From: Acidobacteriota bacterium
GTDB lineage: Bacteria; Acidobacteriota; Thermoanaerobaculia; Multivoradales; JBCCEF01
Length of the DNA stretch: 64,000 nucleotides
Assembly (NCBI GenBank): GCA_039028635.1
Contig: JBCCHV010000024.1
Span: 1 to 64,000 of the forward strand
Direction: 5' to 3'
A program made the translations under genes and the position numbers. This document shows, piece by piece, positions 1 to 7,822 of this stretch (within the stretch, counting starts at the first letter, position 1; each line of letters starts with the position of its first letter). The notes under the pieces were generated by a model. It saw only the letters and a list, made by a program, of their open reading frames with translations, had not been told where the DNA came from and ran no database searches.

Positions 1-336
1 ATCGACAACTGCGACGAGTTCATCTACTACGAGGACGTCTGGCGGGAGCGCGAGAAGGCGCCGGCAGTGGCCGGCGGCACCGAGAAGAGCGCCGAGGCCT
101 TCGCCCTCATGATCAGCGCCATTCAGGCCCTGATCCGCGAGAACAAAGACGTCCTGTGGGGCTCGATGGTCAAGCAGACCATGCAGCGCAAGCGGCCCTC
201 CTTCAACGAGGGCTACTACAACTACAGCTCCTTCTCGGAGCTGCTCGAAGACGCCGAGCGTCAGAACCTGATCAAGCTGAAGAAGGACCGCCGGTCCGGG
301 ACCTACATCGTCACCGGTTTCGCCAATCGCAAGTAG
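1..336 (+). CDS. NYN-domain protein with C-terminal LOTUS/OST-HTH domain (3' end only)
   Basis: The 5' part lies outside the window; the frame is open from base 1 to the TAG at 334-336 (111 residues). The first residues, DNCDEFIYYEDVW, resemble the end of a PIN-like NYN RNase domain as found in LabA/DUF88 proteins. After a Pro/Ala-Gly linker, roughly residues 30-108 look like a LOTUS/OST-HTH winged helix (hydrophobic helix around ALIRENKD, then SMVKQTMQRKRPSFNE, then LEDAERQNLIKL and a beta hairpin). Proteins of this two-domain kind are thought to be RNA-binding nucleases; the catalytic acidic residues would be upstream and cannot be checked here. Family assignment is good, cellular role unknown. 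A palindromic repeat element begins 21 bases after the stop. Confidence 0.8.
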   Translation: MDNCDEFIYYEDVWREREKAPAVAGGTEKSAEAFALMISAIQALIRENKDVLWGSMVKQTMQRKRPSFNEGYYNYSSFSELLEDAERQNLIKLKKDRRSGTYIVTGFANRK

Positions 337-356
337 GGACGGTCGGCTCGACGAGC

Positions 357-540
357 CTAGCCCGCCCTTTTCACGAGTTTTCCGCTGCGAGTCCGTATGT
401 CCTGGAATCTGCTGCGTCTTCCAGCGCCTGCTCTCCTCGCAGTACGTCGAGTACGGCGGCGTCGTGGCAGCGACGGATGCCTTGCATCTTCAAGAACCTA
501 CGGCCTCTCGCGAGGAAACCTCCTGAGAAGGCCGGGCTAG
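357..540. repeat. MITE-like palindromic repeat, copy 1
   Basis: A 184-base element with imperfect terminal inverted repeats: the left end reads CTAGCCCGCCCTTTTCACGA and the right end, reverse-complemented, reads CTAGCCCGGCCTTCTCAGGA, with the similarity continuing through a TTTCC block (about 27 bases per arm). The interior is closely similar, in the same orientation, to the element at 51792-51973, with one 2-base length difference. It has no plausible gene of its own. It sits between the NYN gene and higA, and its right-hand CTAG supplies the stop codon of higA on the minus strand. Confidence 0.85.
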
Positions 541-833
541 GGTGCCATGGCGGGTAGTTGAGGGTGAACCACAATCTCGTCCTCGTGCTCGCGAGCCTTG
601 GCGAGGTCGTAGGCCGTTTGGAGGCGCATCCAGTGGGCCGCGTTCGACCAGCCAACCTTCTCGAGGCGGATTGCCATCTCGGGTGAAATCCCAGACTTTC
701 CATTGATGACTCGAGACAGGGTATGCCGAGTCACTCCCAGCATCTGTGCTCCTTCGGTGACCGTCAGCTGCAGTGGATCGAGACAGGCGTCCTTTACTGA
801 GTGCCCGGGGTGGGGTGGTTGCTTCATGGTCAT
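537..833 (-). CDS. higA: HigA-family antitoxin, XRE helix-turn-helix
   Basis: The 98-residue protein has the HigA/VapI layout: an N-terminal HPGHSVKDACLDPLQLTVTE segment, then a helix-turn-helix (AQMLGVTRHTLSRVINGKSG, residues ~30-50), then MAIRLEKVGWSNAAHWMRLQ, typical of this antitoxin family. HigA binds and neutralises the HigB mRNA interferase and represses its own operon. The toxin remnant lies just upstream (stop at 845, 11 bases before this ATG), which is the usual toxin-first order of higBA. The TAG stop (539-537) belongs to the terminal inverted repeat of the adjacent repeat element, so the last residues (about PAMAP) may be insertion-derived. The antitoxin appears intact although the toxin does not. 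Confidence 0.85.
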   Translation of the reverse strand: MTMKQPPHPGHSVKDACLDPLQLTVTEGAQMLGVTRHTLSRVINGKSGISPEMAIRLEKVGWSNAAHWMRLQTAYDLAKAREHEDEIVVHPQLPAMAP

Positions 834-844
834 TTCGGGGCTTT

Positions 845-1124
845 CTAGTGGTAGGCGATCAGGTTTACTTCCCTAGCATCGCCGTCGGCGAAGCGAAAGG
901 TGATTCGCCAGTTGCCGGATACGGAGATGCTCCAAGCTCCTTTGAGATCTCCCTTCAAGCGATGGAGCCGATATCCGGGTAGGTCGAGGTCCGTTGGGGC
1001 CAAGGCGTTGTCGAGGTGAAAGAGGACATCTGCGATCCGTTTTCGCTGGTCCGCCCGGACTTTGCTGCCATCTCCTGATTCGTAGAGCTTCTTGAGGCCT
1101 CGGTGCTTGAAGCTTACGATTCAT
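845..1124 (-). pseudogene. higB: HigB/RelE-like toxin with disrupted start
   Basis: Reading 1120 down to 845 gives 91 codons ending at TAG: the protein contains FKHRGLKKLYE near the N-terminus and WSISVSGNWRITFRF then EVNLIAYH near the C-terminus, the hallmarks of HigB (RelE/ParE fold, ribosome-dependent mRNA interferase). The reading frame has no ATG, GTG or TTG at its beginning. An ATG at 1124-1122 is one base out of frame (ATGA|ATC), and the in-frame codon before ATC is TGA. Family members typically begin M-I-x-S-F, so a single-base insertion after the ATG best explains the pattern; initiation at ATC is a less likely alternative. Hence a probable recent inactivation, with the antitoxin kept. 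Confidence 0.75.
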
Positions 1125-1197
1125 CGACTGTAACATGACACGTTGCGGGTTGCGGTCGTGCGCAAATCGCTCCCAGGGGAGCACTTCGCCCTGCCCG

Positions 1198-1350
1198 TTA
1201 CTGCGGGTCGATCGGCTGGTTGTTGCGAAAGTCGTTTTCCTGGTGCTGCTCGGGCCGCCGCTTGAACCAGCGGCGCAGAAGGGGCCAGGTCCAAGCGAGG
1301 ATGAAGATACCGATCGCTATCAGGTTCTCGAGATCGGGGAGGTCGTTCAT
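1198..1350 (-). CDS. 50-residue single-span membrane peptide coupled to RND exporter
   Basis: This short gene starts at ATG 1350-1348, which overlaps the TGA of the upstream RND-type exporter (1349-1347) in an ATGA arrangement, so it is probably translated by coupling. The product starts MNDLPDLENL, has one hydrophobic stretch (IAIGIFILAWTWPLL, residues 12-26), then a basic patch (RRWFKRR) and a polar, Asn/Gln-rich tail ending in IDPQ. That suggests a small bitopic protein with its tail in the cytoplasm by the positive-inside rule. It may be an accessory subunit of the exporter, as small proteins are for other RND pumps; there is no direct evidence of this. Only start coupling, composition and position support it. 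Confidence 0.6.
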   Translation of the reverse strand: MNDLPDLENLIAIGIFILAWTWPLLRRWFKRRPEQHQENDFRNNQPIDPQ

Positions 1351-3509
1351 GGATCGGCGGTGAGTCTACCGCGGATCTTGCGCACCGCTCCGGCCGGCGT
1401 CGAGCCGAGGAGGGCGGGTAGCAGGAAGAGGTCGCCGATCACCGCCAGCAGGATGGCGAAGGCCGAGATGCCGCCGAAGCGGGCTGTCGGCGCAAAGTCC
1501 GAGAGCCCGCAGACGGCGAAGCCGACGGCCAGCACCAGGCCCGTCAGGAGATAGGACGGGGCGGTGAGCTCGAGGGTGCGGGCGACCGCTTCGGCGGTGC
1601 CGTGGCGAGGCGCGAGGTGGCGGAAGTGCCCCAGGGTATGCAGCGTGTCGTCCACCGCCAGACCGAGAACCACCGACGCCACCATCACCGTCGCGACGTC
1701 GACCGGAACGCCGTACCAGCCCATCAGACCGAGTGCGCCGATCACCGGCCAGAGGTTGGGCAGCAGCGCCAGGATGGTGAGGCGCGTGGTGCCGAGGAGA
1801 AGGCGGAAGACCAGGCCGACGGCGATGAAGGTCAGGGCGAAGGAAAGGGCCAGCGTGCGGAGAAGCGCGCGCTGACTCTCGAGCAGCAGTGGGTACTGGC
1901 CGGTGACTTCGATACGGGCTTGCGGAAAGCTGCTCTGGGCGGCTTCTTCGATCGTCGTCAGCAAAGGCTCGAGGCGGTCGAAGCCGGCCATCGGGGCGAA
2001 CACCAGGAGTCTCGCCGTGGTGCTCTGCCACCACGGGGCGAGGGCCTGGCGACCGCGCGGATCTGCGGCGAGGAGGGTGTAGGCGCCTTGGCGGCCGAGG
2101 GAGGTGCCGAGGGCGCTGTTGGCGACGAAGTCGTCCACCAGGTCGCCGGCGCCGACCACTCCGAGGACAGGATCGAAGCCGCGGAGGCGGTCACTCAAGG
2201 TCGACAGGCGGGCGAGCGGGGGAGCGGAGCTGGCCGACTCGGCATTCGGCAGGTGAACCGCCACCTCGAGGCTGGCGATGCCGATGCCGGCCGCTTCGAG
2301 CTCTTCGATGGCGGTGCGGGCCGGGTGCTGTGGCGCAAGGTAGGTGAGGGCGTTGCTCTCGGTGCGCAAGCGAGGCAGACCGGCGAGGGCCACCAGGGCG
2401 AGGGCGGTGGCGAGGGCCAACACCTTGCCGCGATGGGCGAGCAGCCGCGGCGTCATAGCGCGTGCCCAGGCCGAGGTCCGCGACTCGAAGGCTCGCTGTC
2501 CCGGGGGGGCCGCCCCCTTCTTCGAGCCGCCGATGGCGAGCAGGTTCGGTAGTAGCTGAAAGGCCGCCAGGGTGAGGACGGCAATGCCGAGGCCGGACCA
2601 CAGTCCGAGGGAGCGCACCGGGGCCACCGGGCTGACCGCCAGCGAGGCGAAGCCGACGAAGGTGGTGAGCCCGGTCCAGAAGACCGCCCAGCCCTTGTCG
2701 CGGTAGGTCGCGGCCACCGCCGCGGGGTGTTCCAGCTCTCGGCGGTGAGCGCGATAGCGCATCAGCACGTGGATGGCGGTGGCCAGCGAGATGACGAAGA
2801 GCAGCGGCGGCAGCACTGCCAGCACCAGGTTGAGGCGCACGCCTGTGAAGCCCATCAAGCCGAGGAGGGTGAGCTCGCAAACGGCGACGAAGGTCAGCGG
2901 CACGATCAGGCCGGCGAGATCGCGGAAGACGGCGAACAGCAGCAGGCAGGCGGCGATCAGGAGCAACGGAAAGGACTGTGTCTGGATTTCCTGTGACGAG
3001 CGATCGAGGGCGCGGTCGAGAATCGGCGAGCCGGCGAGATGGGCGTCCACCCCCGCCGGTCGATCGCGTTCCAGCAAGGTCGCGAGGGGCGACAGCTCGG
3101 CGTCTTCCGAGAGGGTGACCCAAACGGTGGCGGTGCGCCCGGTTCGATCGATCCAGCCGAGGTTGCGGTCGAGGGTACTGGCGCGGGCGCGTCGGCGGAG
3201 CTCGTCGGGCTCCGGCGGCCAAGCCGAAAGCAGCGGGCGATAGTGGCTGGCGAGGCCGGCGGCACCTTCGACTCCGGGCAGTGTCTGCGCGGCTTCTTCG
3301 AGCTCCAATAACCAGGCCATACCCTCCGGCGTCCACAGCCGATCGCCGGAAACCACCAGGCGCAGGCCGCGATCACTACCGAAGGCGGCGCGCAGCTCCT
3401 GGTAGGCGGCCAGTCGGGGCGAGCCGGCGAGAAAGAACTGCTCCGGCGAGTTGTCGGTCTGCAGTCGCAGGGTGCCGGCGAGACCGCCGAGAAGAAGTCC
3501 GACCGTCAC
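1347..3509 (-). CDS. MMPL/RND-superfamily membrane exporter
   Basis: A 720-residue protein with the two-fold RND/MMPL architecture: TM1 at residues ~2-15, a large periplasmic loop (~20-190), a bundle of helices around LLLIAACLLLFAVFRDLAGL and further to ~310, TM7 near VLALATALALVALAG, a second periplasmic loop, and a final helix bundle (ALSFALTFIAVGLVFRLLL to FAILLAVIGDLFLLPALL). Such single-polypeptide exporters move lipids or hydrophobic molecules using the proton gradient. The GTG start at 3509 is 44 bases after the stop of the yceI-like gene; the frame is open further upstream but offers only CTG. YceI proteins bind polyisoprenoid-type lipids, so an isoprenoid or lipid substrate is possible but unproven. 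Confidence 0.8.
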   Translation of the reverse strand: MTVGLLLGGLAGTLRLQTDNSPEQFFLAGSPRLAAYQELRAAFGSDRGLRLVVSGDRLWTPEGMAWLLELEEAAQTLPGVEGAAGLASHYRPLLSAWPPEPDELRRRARASTLDRNLGWIDRTGRTATVWVTLSEDAELSPLATLLERDRPAGVDAHLAGSPILDRALDRSSQEIQTQSFPLLLIAACLLLFAVFRDLAGLIVPLTFVAVCELTLLGLMGFTGVRLNLVLAVLPPLLFVISLATAIHVLMRYRAHRRELEHPAAVAATYRDKGWAVFWTGLTTFVGFASLAVSPVAPVRSLGLWSGLGIAVLTLAAFQLLPNLLAIGGSKKGAAPPGQRAFESRTSAWARAMTPRLLAHRGKVLALATALALVALAGLPRLRTESNALTYLAPQHPARTAIEELEAAGIGIASLEVAVHLPNAESASSAPPLARLSTLSDRLRGFDPVLGVVGAGDLVDDFVANSALGTSLGRQGAYTLLAADPRGRQALAPWWQSTTARLLVFAPMAGFDRLEPLLTTIEEAAQSSFPQARIEVTGQYPLLLESQRALLRTLALSFALTFIAVGLVFRLLLGTTRLTILALLPNLWPVIGALGLMGWYGVPVDVATVMVASVVLGLAVDDTLHTLGHFRHLAPRHGTAEAVARTLELTAPSYLLTGLVLAVGFAVCGLSDFAPTARFGGISAFAILLAVIGDLFLLPALLGSTPAGAVRKIRGRLTADP

Positions 3510-3553
3510 CCAGCGAGCCCATCTGGAGGCGGCGGGTGCCGCCGGCAGGTCGG

Positions 3554-4123
3554 TCAGGGCGCTCGGTCGAGGGTCTCGAAGGTGACCTCGACCTCCTTCT
3601 CGACCCGCAGGACGAAGGTGCTGGGATCTTCCAGGCCCCAGGCGACGAAGGGGATGCGAAAGGAACCGCGAACGTTGCCTTCACCGGGGCCTTCGTCGAC
3701 GTGCTCGAAGATGATCTCGAAGGAATGCTCGTCACCGTGGAAGGTCAGTCGCCCCTGCAGAGTGCCGCTGCCGGGATAGTTGCCGGCGAAGGACTCGGCG
3801 ACGAAGGTGGCGGTGGGGAAGCGCTCGCTCTCGAGGATGTCGCGGTGCATCTTGCGGTCGCGCTTGGCGTTGCCGGTGTCGCCGCTGGCGATGTCGAGGA
3901 CGATCTCGCCGGAGGCTTCCCCGCTGGCCGGGTCGAAGGTGATCTCGCCGCGCAGCAGGCGGAAGGTGCCTTCGACCTGGTGGAGGGTCGCCCCGAGGGT
4001 GAAGGCGACCTTGGTCTGCTCCGGGTCGAGGCGGCGAACGATGGGTTCGGCTTCGATCACCGGTCCGCCGACGGCGGTGGCGATCAGCGCGACAGCGAGG
4101 AGGATGGGAAGTCTGCTCTTCAT
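3554..4123 (-). CDS. YceI-family periplasmic lipid-binding protein
   Basis: A 189-residue protein with a Sec signal peptide (MKSRLPILLAVALIATAVGG, cleavage probably near residue 23-26). The mature part is the YceI lipocalin-like barrel: it opens with LDPEQTKVAFTLGATLHQVE and contains GEIVLDIASGDTGNAKRD and MHRDILESERFPTATF, all characteristic of the family. YceI proteins bind long polyisoprenoid chains in a hydrophobic tunnel. An ATG at 4132 is also available but 4123 gives a better signal peptide. The gene is first in a leftward operon with the RND-type exporter and the small membrane peptide, suggesting periplasmic lipid carriage for that exporter (inference). It is divergent from mscS. Confidence 0.85.
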   Translation of the reverse strand: MKSRLPILLAVALIATAVGGPVIEAEPIVRRLDPEQTKVAFTLGATLHQVEGTFRLLRGEITFDPASGEASGEIVLDIASGDTGNAKRDRKMHRDILESERFPTATFVAESFAGNYPGSGTLQGRLTFHGDEHSFEIIFEHVDEGPGEGNVRGSFRIPFVAWGLEDPSTFVLRVEKEVEVTFETLDRAP

Positions 4124-4227
4124 GGGGCTCACCTCGAGACTGCTCCGGGATTCTAGCCCGAGCCGTTAAGATCTGGGCGCCGCCGAAGGTGGTCCCGACC
4201 AACCCCAGTGAAGAGGGCGATCGATCT

Positions 4228-5418
4228 ATGACTCCGAAGACGCCAACCGTTGATCCCGCCGCCCCCGAGGGTGGAGATCCCGCTGCCGCTGGCGATACCG
4301 CTGCTGCCGGCGGCGACGCCGCCGTCGAAGCCAGCCGGGCGGGTGCCAGCGCAGTGCGTGATCTCCTCGCGCAGACGCCGCTGACCAATGTGTACCTCCA
4401 GGCCCTGGCGGTGGTCCTGTTCGCGTTCATCGCCTCGTGGATCGTCGACCGCGTCATCTCGCGCGGTCTGGCGCGCTGGGCGCGCCACACCAAGACCGAT
4501 CTCGACGACAAGTTAATCTCGCTGCTGCACCGGCCCGTGCGCCTCAGCGTGCTGCTGATCGGCCTCGCCATCGCCACCCAGCTGATGGGTCTGGCGCCGA
4601 CCATCGAGCGCGTCACCCTGGGGGTCATCCAGACCTTGGCGGTCTTCCTCTGGGCTTCCTTCGCGATGCGCTTCGTGTCGCTGCTGCTGACCTCCTTCCA
4701 GTCCCGCAAAGACCGCTTCAAGGCCCTCGACAGCCGCACCTTTCCGCTGTTCGACAACCTCGCGAAGATCCTCATCGTCGGCGCGGCGATCTACTTCGTC
4801 TTCCTGGCCTGGAACATCGATGTCACCGCCTGGCTGGCGTCGGCGGGCATCATCGGCATCGCCGTCGGCTTCGCCGCCAAGGACACCCTGGCCAACCTCT
4901 TCGCCGGCCTGTTCATCGCCGCCGATGCTCCCTACAAGGTGGGCGATTACGTCAACCTCGATTCCGGCGAGCGCGGTCGCGTCACCCAGGTGGGCATTCG
5001 CACCACCCGCATGCTGACCCGCGACGACATCGAGATCACGATTCCGAACTCGGTGATCGCCAACGCCAAGATCATCAACGAGAGCGGTGGCCGGTGGGAG
5101 AAGGAGCGCCTGCGGGTGAAGGTGGGGGTGGCCTACGGCAGCGACGTCGATCAGGTGCGCCAAGCGCTGATGGCGGTGGCCGGCGACTACGACATCGTGT
5201 GCGCCGATCCCGAGCCGCGGGTGCGCTTCCGGGCGCTGGGCAACTCCAGCCTCGACTTCGAGCTCCTGGTCTGGGTCAACGATCCGGAGCTGCGCGGTCG
5301 CGCCCTCGACATGCTCTATGAAGGGGTCTACAAGCGCTTCATGGCGGAAGGCATCGAGATTCCTTTCCCGCAGCGCGACGTCCACCTCTACACCCATTCG
5401 GTGCCGAACGAATCGTGA
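4228..5418 (+). CDS. MscS-family mechanosensitive ion channel
   Basis: Start chosen at ATG 4228 (an upstream GTG at 4189 is possible); 396 residues. The N-terminus is Ala/Gly/Pro-rich and low complexity, followed by transmembrane helices near residues 55-75, 95-115 and 122-145, then another near 175-195, and the pore-lining TM3 (ASAGIIGIAVGFAAKDTLAN followed by LFAGLFIAADAPYKVGDYV), the signature of MscS. The cytosolic beta domain (GRVTQVGIRTTRMLTRDDIE, then IPNSVIANAKI) and the C-terminal alpha/beta cage complete a normal small-conductance channel, which releases solutes upon hypo-osmotic shock. The stop overlaps the GTG start of the next gene (GTGA), so the two are probably co-transcribed. 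Confidence 0.92.
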   Translation: MTPKTPTVDPAAPEGGDPAAAGDTAAAGGDAAVEASRAGASAVRDLLAQTPLTNVYLQALAVVLFAFIASWIVDRVISRGLARWARHTKTDLDDKLISLLHRPVRLSVLLIGLAIATQLMGLAPTIERVTLGVIQTLAVFLWASFAMRFVSLLLTSFQSRKDRFKALDSRTFPLFDNLAKILIVGAAIYFVFLAWNIDVTAWLASAGIIGIAVGFAAKDTLANLFAGLFIAADAPYKVGDYVNLDSGERGRVTQVGIRTTRMLTRDDIEITIPNSVIANAKIINESGGRWEKERLRVKVGVAYGSDVDQVRQALMAVAGDYDIVCADPEPRVRFRALGNSSLDFELLVWVNDPELRGRALDMLYEGVYKRFMAEGIEIPFPQRDVHLYTHSVPNES

Positions 5419-6497
5419 TTCGCTGCGTTCCGCGATGGGCAGGCGGTGGGATCCTCTGCCTGCTGCTCATCGTGGGCTGGACCACCGCCGGAGCGCCCCT
5501 TTCGGCACTCGAGGTGGGTTGGCAGCGGATCGAGATTCCGGCGACCGGTTCCTATGCTCTGGTCTATCTGCCGCGCGGTCTCGAGGCAGCGTCGTCACTG
5601 CCGCTGGTGGTGTTTCTGCACGGCTCCGGTGGTGAGCCCGAGCCCTATCAGCGGCTGGTGGAGAACGCTGCCGACGATGCCGGTTGTGTCCTGGTGCTGC
5701 CGCGCTCGCGCATCGGCACCGGTTGGGGCGCCTTCGACGATCCGCAGACGATTGCCGAGAGCGTCGCCACGGTGTCCGCGGAGCTACCCGTCGACCCGGC
5801 CCGCATCGCCATTGCCGGACACTCCGCCGGTGGGGCCTACGCCTTCCACCAGGCATATGCGGTGACCAACCAGTACAGCGGGGTGTTCGCCTTGTCGTCG
5901 CCGACGGCGCCGGTGAACGCCCTCGCCGACCGCACCTACGTCGCCCCCAACCGCATGTACTACGGCACCACCGATCCGAATTACACGGACGGGGCCTACG
6001 CCAACAATCGAGCCCTCTGGCAGCGCCTGGAGGTGCGGTCCGAGGAAGACATCCAGCCCGGCTTCGGCCACAACGTCTGGCCCTCCTTCGTGATGCGCAA
6101 CGGCTTCCGCTTCCTGGTCGAGCAGCGCTATCCGGCGGCGGTCGGTCTCTGCCGTCCCGATGCCACGACCCTCTGTCTGCGCGACGGTCGCTTCGCTCTC
6201 AGCGTCTCCTGGCGGGACGATCGCGACCGTACCGGCGAGGGCGGTGTGGTGACGACGACGGCGGACTCGGGGCTATTCTGGTTCTTCGGGGCCGACAACT
6301 GGGAGCTGTTGGTCAAGGTGCTCGATGGCTGCGCCGACAACCAGCGTTTCTGGGTCTTCACCGCCGCCACCACCAATGTCGAGTACGAGCTGACGGTGCG
6401 GGACCTCGAAGCCGGGGTCACCAAGATCTATCGCAACCCGCTCGGCGTTTCGGCACGAACGGTGGCCGATACGGCCGCCTTCGCCACCTGTCCTTGA
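5415..6497 (+). CDS. Secreted alpha/beta-hydrolase with Acidobacteria-type C-terminal domain
   Basis: A 360-residue protein, GTG start overlapping the mscS stop. A hydrophobic N-terminus (ILCLLLIVGWTTAGAPLSA) is a signal peptide. Residues ~40-235 are a PHB-depolymerase/prolyl-oligopeptidase-like hydrolase: an oxyanion-type VVFLHGSGG, nucleophile elbow GHSAGG (Ser), and a plausible catalytic His in GFGHNVWPSF. Residues ~240-360 form a separate domain starting CRPDATTLCLRDGRFALSVS, with GLFWFFGADNWELLVKVLDG and VEYELTVRDLEAG; closely similar modules end many secreted proteins of Thermoanaerobaculia-like Acidobacteriota (recalled, not searched). Probably an extracellular esterase or peptidase; substrate unknown. 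Confidence 0.8.
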   Translation: MIRCVPRWAGGGILCLLLIVGWTTAGAPLSALEVGWQRIEIPATGSYALVYLPRGLEAASSLPLVVFLHGSGGEPEPYQRLVENAADDAGCVLVLPRSRIGTGWGAFDDPQTIAESVATVSAELPVDPARIAIAGHSAGGAYAFHQAYAVTNQYSGVFALSSPTAPVNALADRTYVAPNRMYYGTTDPNYTDGAYANNRALWQRLEVRSEEDIQPGFGHNVWPSFVMRNGFRFLVEQRYPAAVGLCRPDATTLCLRDGRFALSVSWRDDRDRTGEGGVVTTTADSGLFWFFGADNWELLVKVLDGCADNQRFWVFTAATTNVEYELTVRDLEAGVTKIYRNPLGVSARTVADTAAFATCP

Positions 6498-6530
6498 GAT
6501 GGGCTCATGTCGGGGTGGTTTTACAGTTCG

Positions 6531-6551
6531 TTGACAACTCTCTTCGCGAAG
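6531..6551 (+). promoter_or_regulatory. Possible -35 box and palindrome ahead of secreted propeller gene
   Basis: A consensus TTGACA (6531-6536) is followed at 6542-6551 by a perfect palindrome, CTTCGCGAAG. No good -10 hexamer lies at 16-18 bases, so this may be an activator-dependent promoter or chance. It sits 72 bases before the next start codon. Confidence 0.25.
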
Positions 6552-6607
6552 CGTTCGTATCCAGTCGTGGCGTATACCCACCGCGATCTGCACAAGGAGG
6601 CGATTCC

Positions 6608-7750
6608 ATGCATTCTTTCCACCGCTTGGCCTGCACCGCGCTGGTTCTGGCGCTGCTCGCCGTTCCGTCCCTCGCCCAGTCTTTCCGAGAGGGTCCGCCG
6701 GAGATCCAGTCGATGAGTGCCCTCGCCTTCGGGCCGGACGGCGTGCTGTTCGTCGGCGACGCCAAGGCCGGCGCCGTGGTCGCCCTCGATCTCGACGACG
6801 ACGAGGCCGCCACGCCCGCTGAGCGCTTCGCCCTGGGCGACATCGAAACCAAGATCGCGGCGCTCCTCGGCACCCGCACCAGCGAGGTGCTGATCCACGA
6901 CCTGGCGGTGCATCCGGTGTCGCGGGCGATCTATCTGGCGGTGTCGCGGGAGCGGGCCAAGTGGGCGTCGCGCTGGCAGCTTCCCAACGATCTCGGCGAT
7001 GCCAACGTTTTGCTGCGGGTCGACGCCGAGGGCGAGATCGATGCCGTCGATCTTTCCGAGGCGCGCTGGGCGAGCAGCCCATTGCCGGATCCGGTGGATG
7101 TGGAAAAGACCCACCGCTGGAAAACCGGCACGCCGCTGCGCGTCGACACGGTGACCGACATGGCCTTCGCCAAGGGCACGCTGTGGGTGGCGGGACTGTC
7201 GAACGAAGAGTTCGCGTCGACCGTCTGGAAGGTGCCCTATCCCTTCGCCGAGGGCATCACCAAGACCACCGTCGAGATCTACCACGGTGCCCATGGTGAG
7301 TGGGAAACGCACGCTCCCATCCGAGCCTTCGTGCCCTACGACTTCGAGGGCAAAGAGCACCTGCTGGCGGCCTATCTGTGCACCCCGCTGGTGACCTTCG
7401 AGAGCAGCGATCTGGCCAAGGGGGGCCACGTCAAGGGTCGCACCGTCGCCGAGTTCGGCTCTGGCAACTATCCCCTCGACATGGTCGTTTACCAGAAGGA
7501 CGGCAAGGACCGCCTGCTGATCGCCAACAGCTCGCTGCCCTTCATGGTGGTCGATCCCGCCGACATCGCGAGCTTCGAGGGCTCGATCACGACCGAGGTC
7601 GAGGGCTACACCGCCGGCGTTCCCTACGAGATTCGCTCGCCCACCGGCATTCTCCAGATGGACCTGCTCGACGAGCAGCGCTTGGTCGCGCTGCAGCGCA
7701 GCCCGAGCGGCACTCTGGAGCTGGTCTCGATGCGGCTGGCGCGCTTCTAA
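6608..7750 (+). CDS. Secreted beta-propeller-like protein, function unknown
   Basis: A 380-residue protein; ATG 6608 is preceded by AAGGAGG, a strong ribosome binding site, and opens with a signal peptide (MHSFHRLACTALVLALLAVP, cleavage after SLAQ). The mature part begins with SMSALAFGPDGVLFVGDAKA, the kind of repeat seen in NHL/SMP-30 type propellers, and later has LIHDLAVHPVSRAIYLAVSR, DMAFAKGTLWVAGLSNEEF, LLAAYLCTPLVTFE and LDMVVYQKDGKDRLLIANSS. These repeats suggest a six- or seven-bladed propeller that might bind a ligand or cofactor. No catalytic residues are recognised. It is followed closely by another secreted protein gene in the same direction. Confidence 0.65.
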   Translation: MHSFHRLACTALVLALLAVPSLAQSFREGPPEIQSMSALAFGPDGVLFVGDAKAGAVVALDLDDDEAATPAERFALGDIETKIAALLGTRTSEVLIHDLAVHPVSRAIYLAVSRERAKWASRWQLPNDLGDANVLLRVDAEGEIDAVDLSEARWASSPLPDPVDVEKTHRWKTGTPLRVDTVTDMAFAKGTLWVAGLSNEEFASTVWKVPYPFAEGITKTTVEIYHGAHGEWETHAPIRAFVPYDFEGKEHLLAAYLCTPLVTFESSDLAKGGHVKGRTVAEFGSGNYPLDMVVYQKDGKDRLLIANSSLPFMVVDPADIASFEGSITTEVEGYTAGVPYEIRSPTGILQMDLLDEQRLVALQRSPSGTLELVSMRLARF

Positions 7751-7822
7751 GGGATTGGCGCCATTACAGCGTCAGGCCATCGAGGTGGATGGCCGCTCCG
7801 GGTTGTCGGGCTGCTGGTCGGG

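Noticed and set aside
371-703. Minus-strand ORFs through both palindromic repeats encoding GFLAxGRRFLKxQG-like peptides.
   Set aside because: They follow the repeat sequence and lack ribosome binding sites; the similarity is at DNA level over the complete element, including its non-coding ends.
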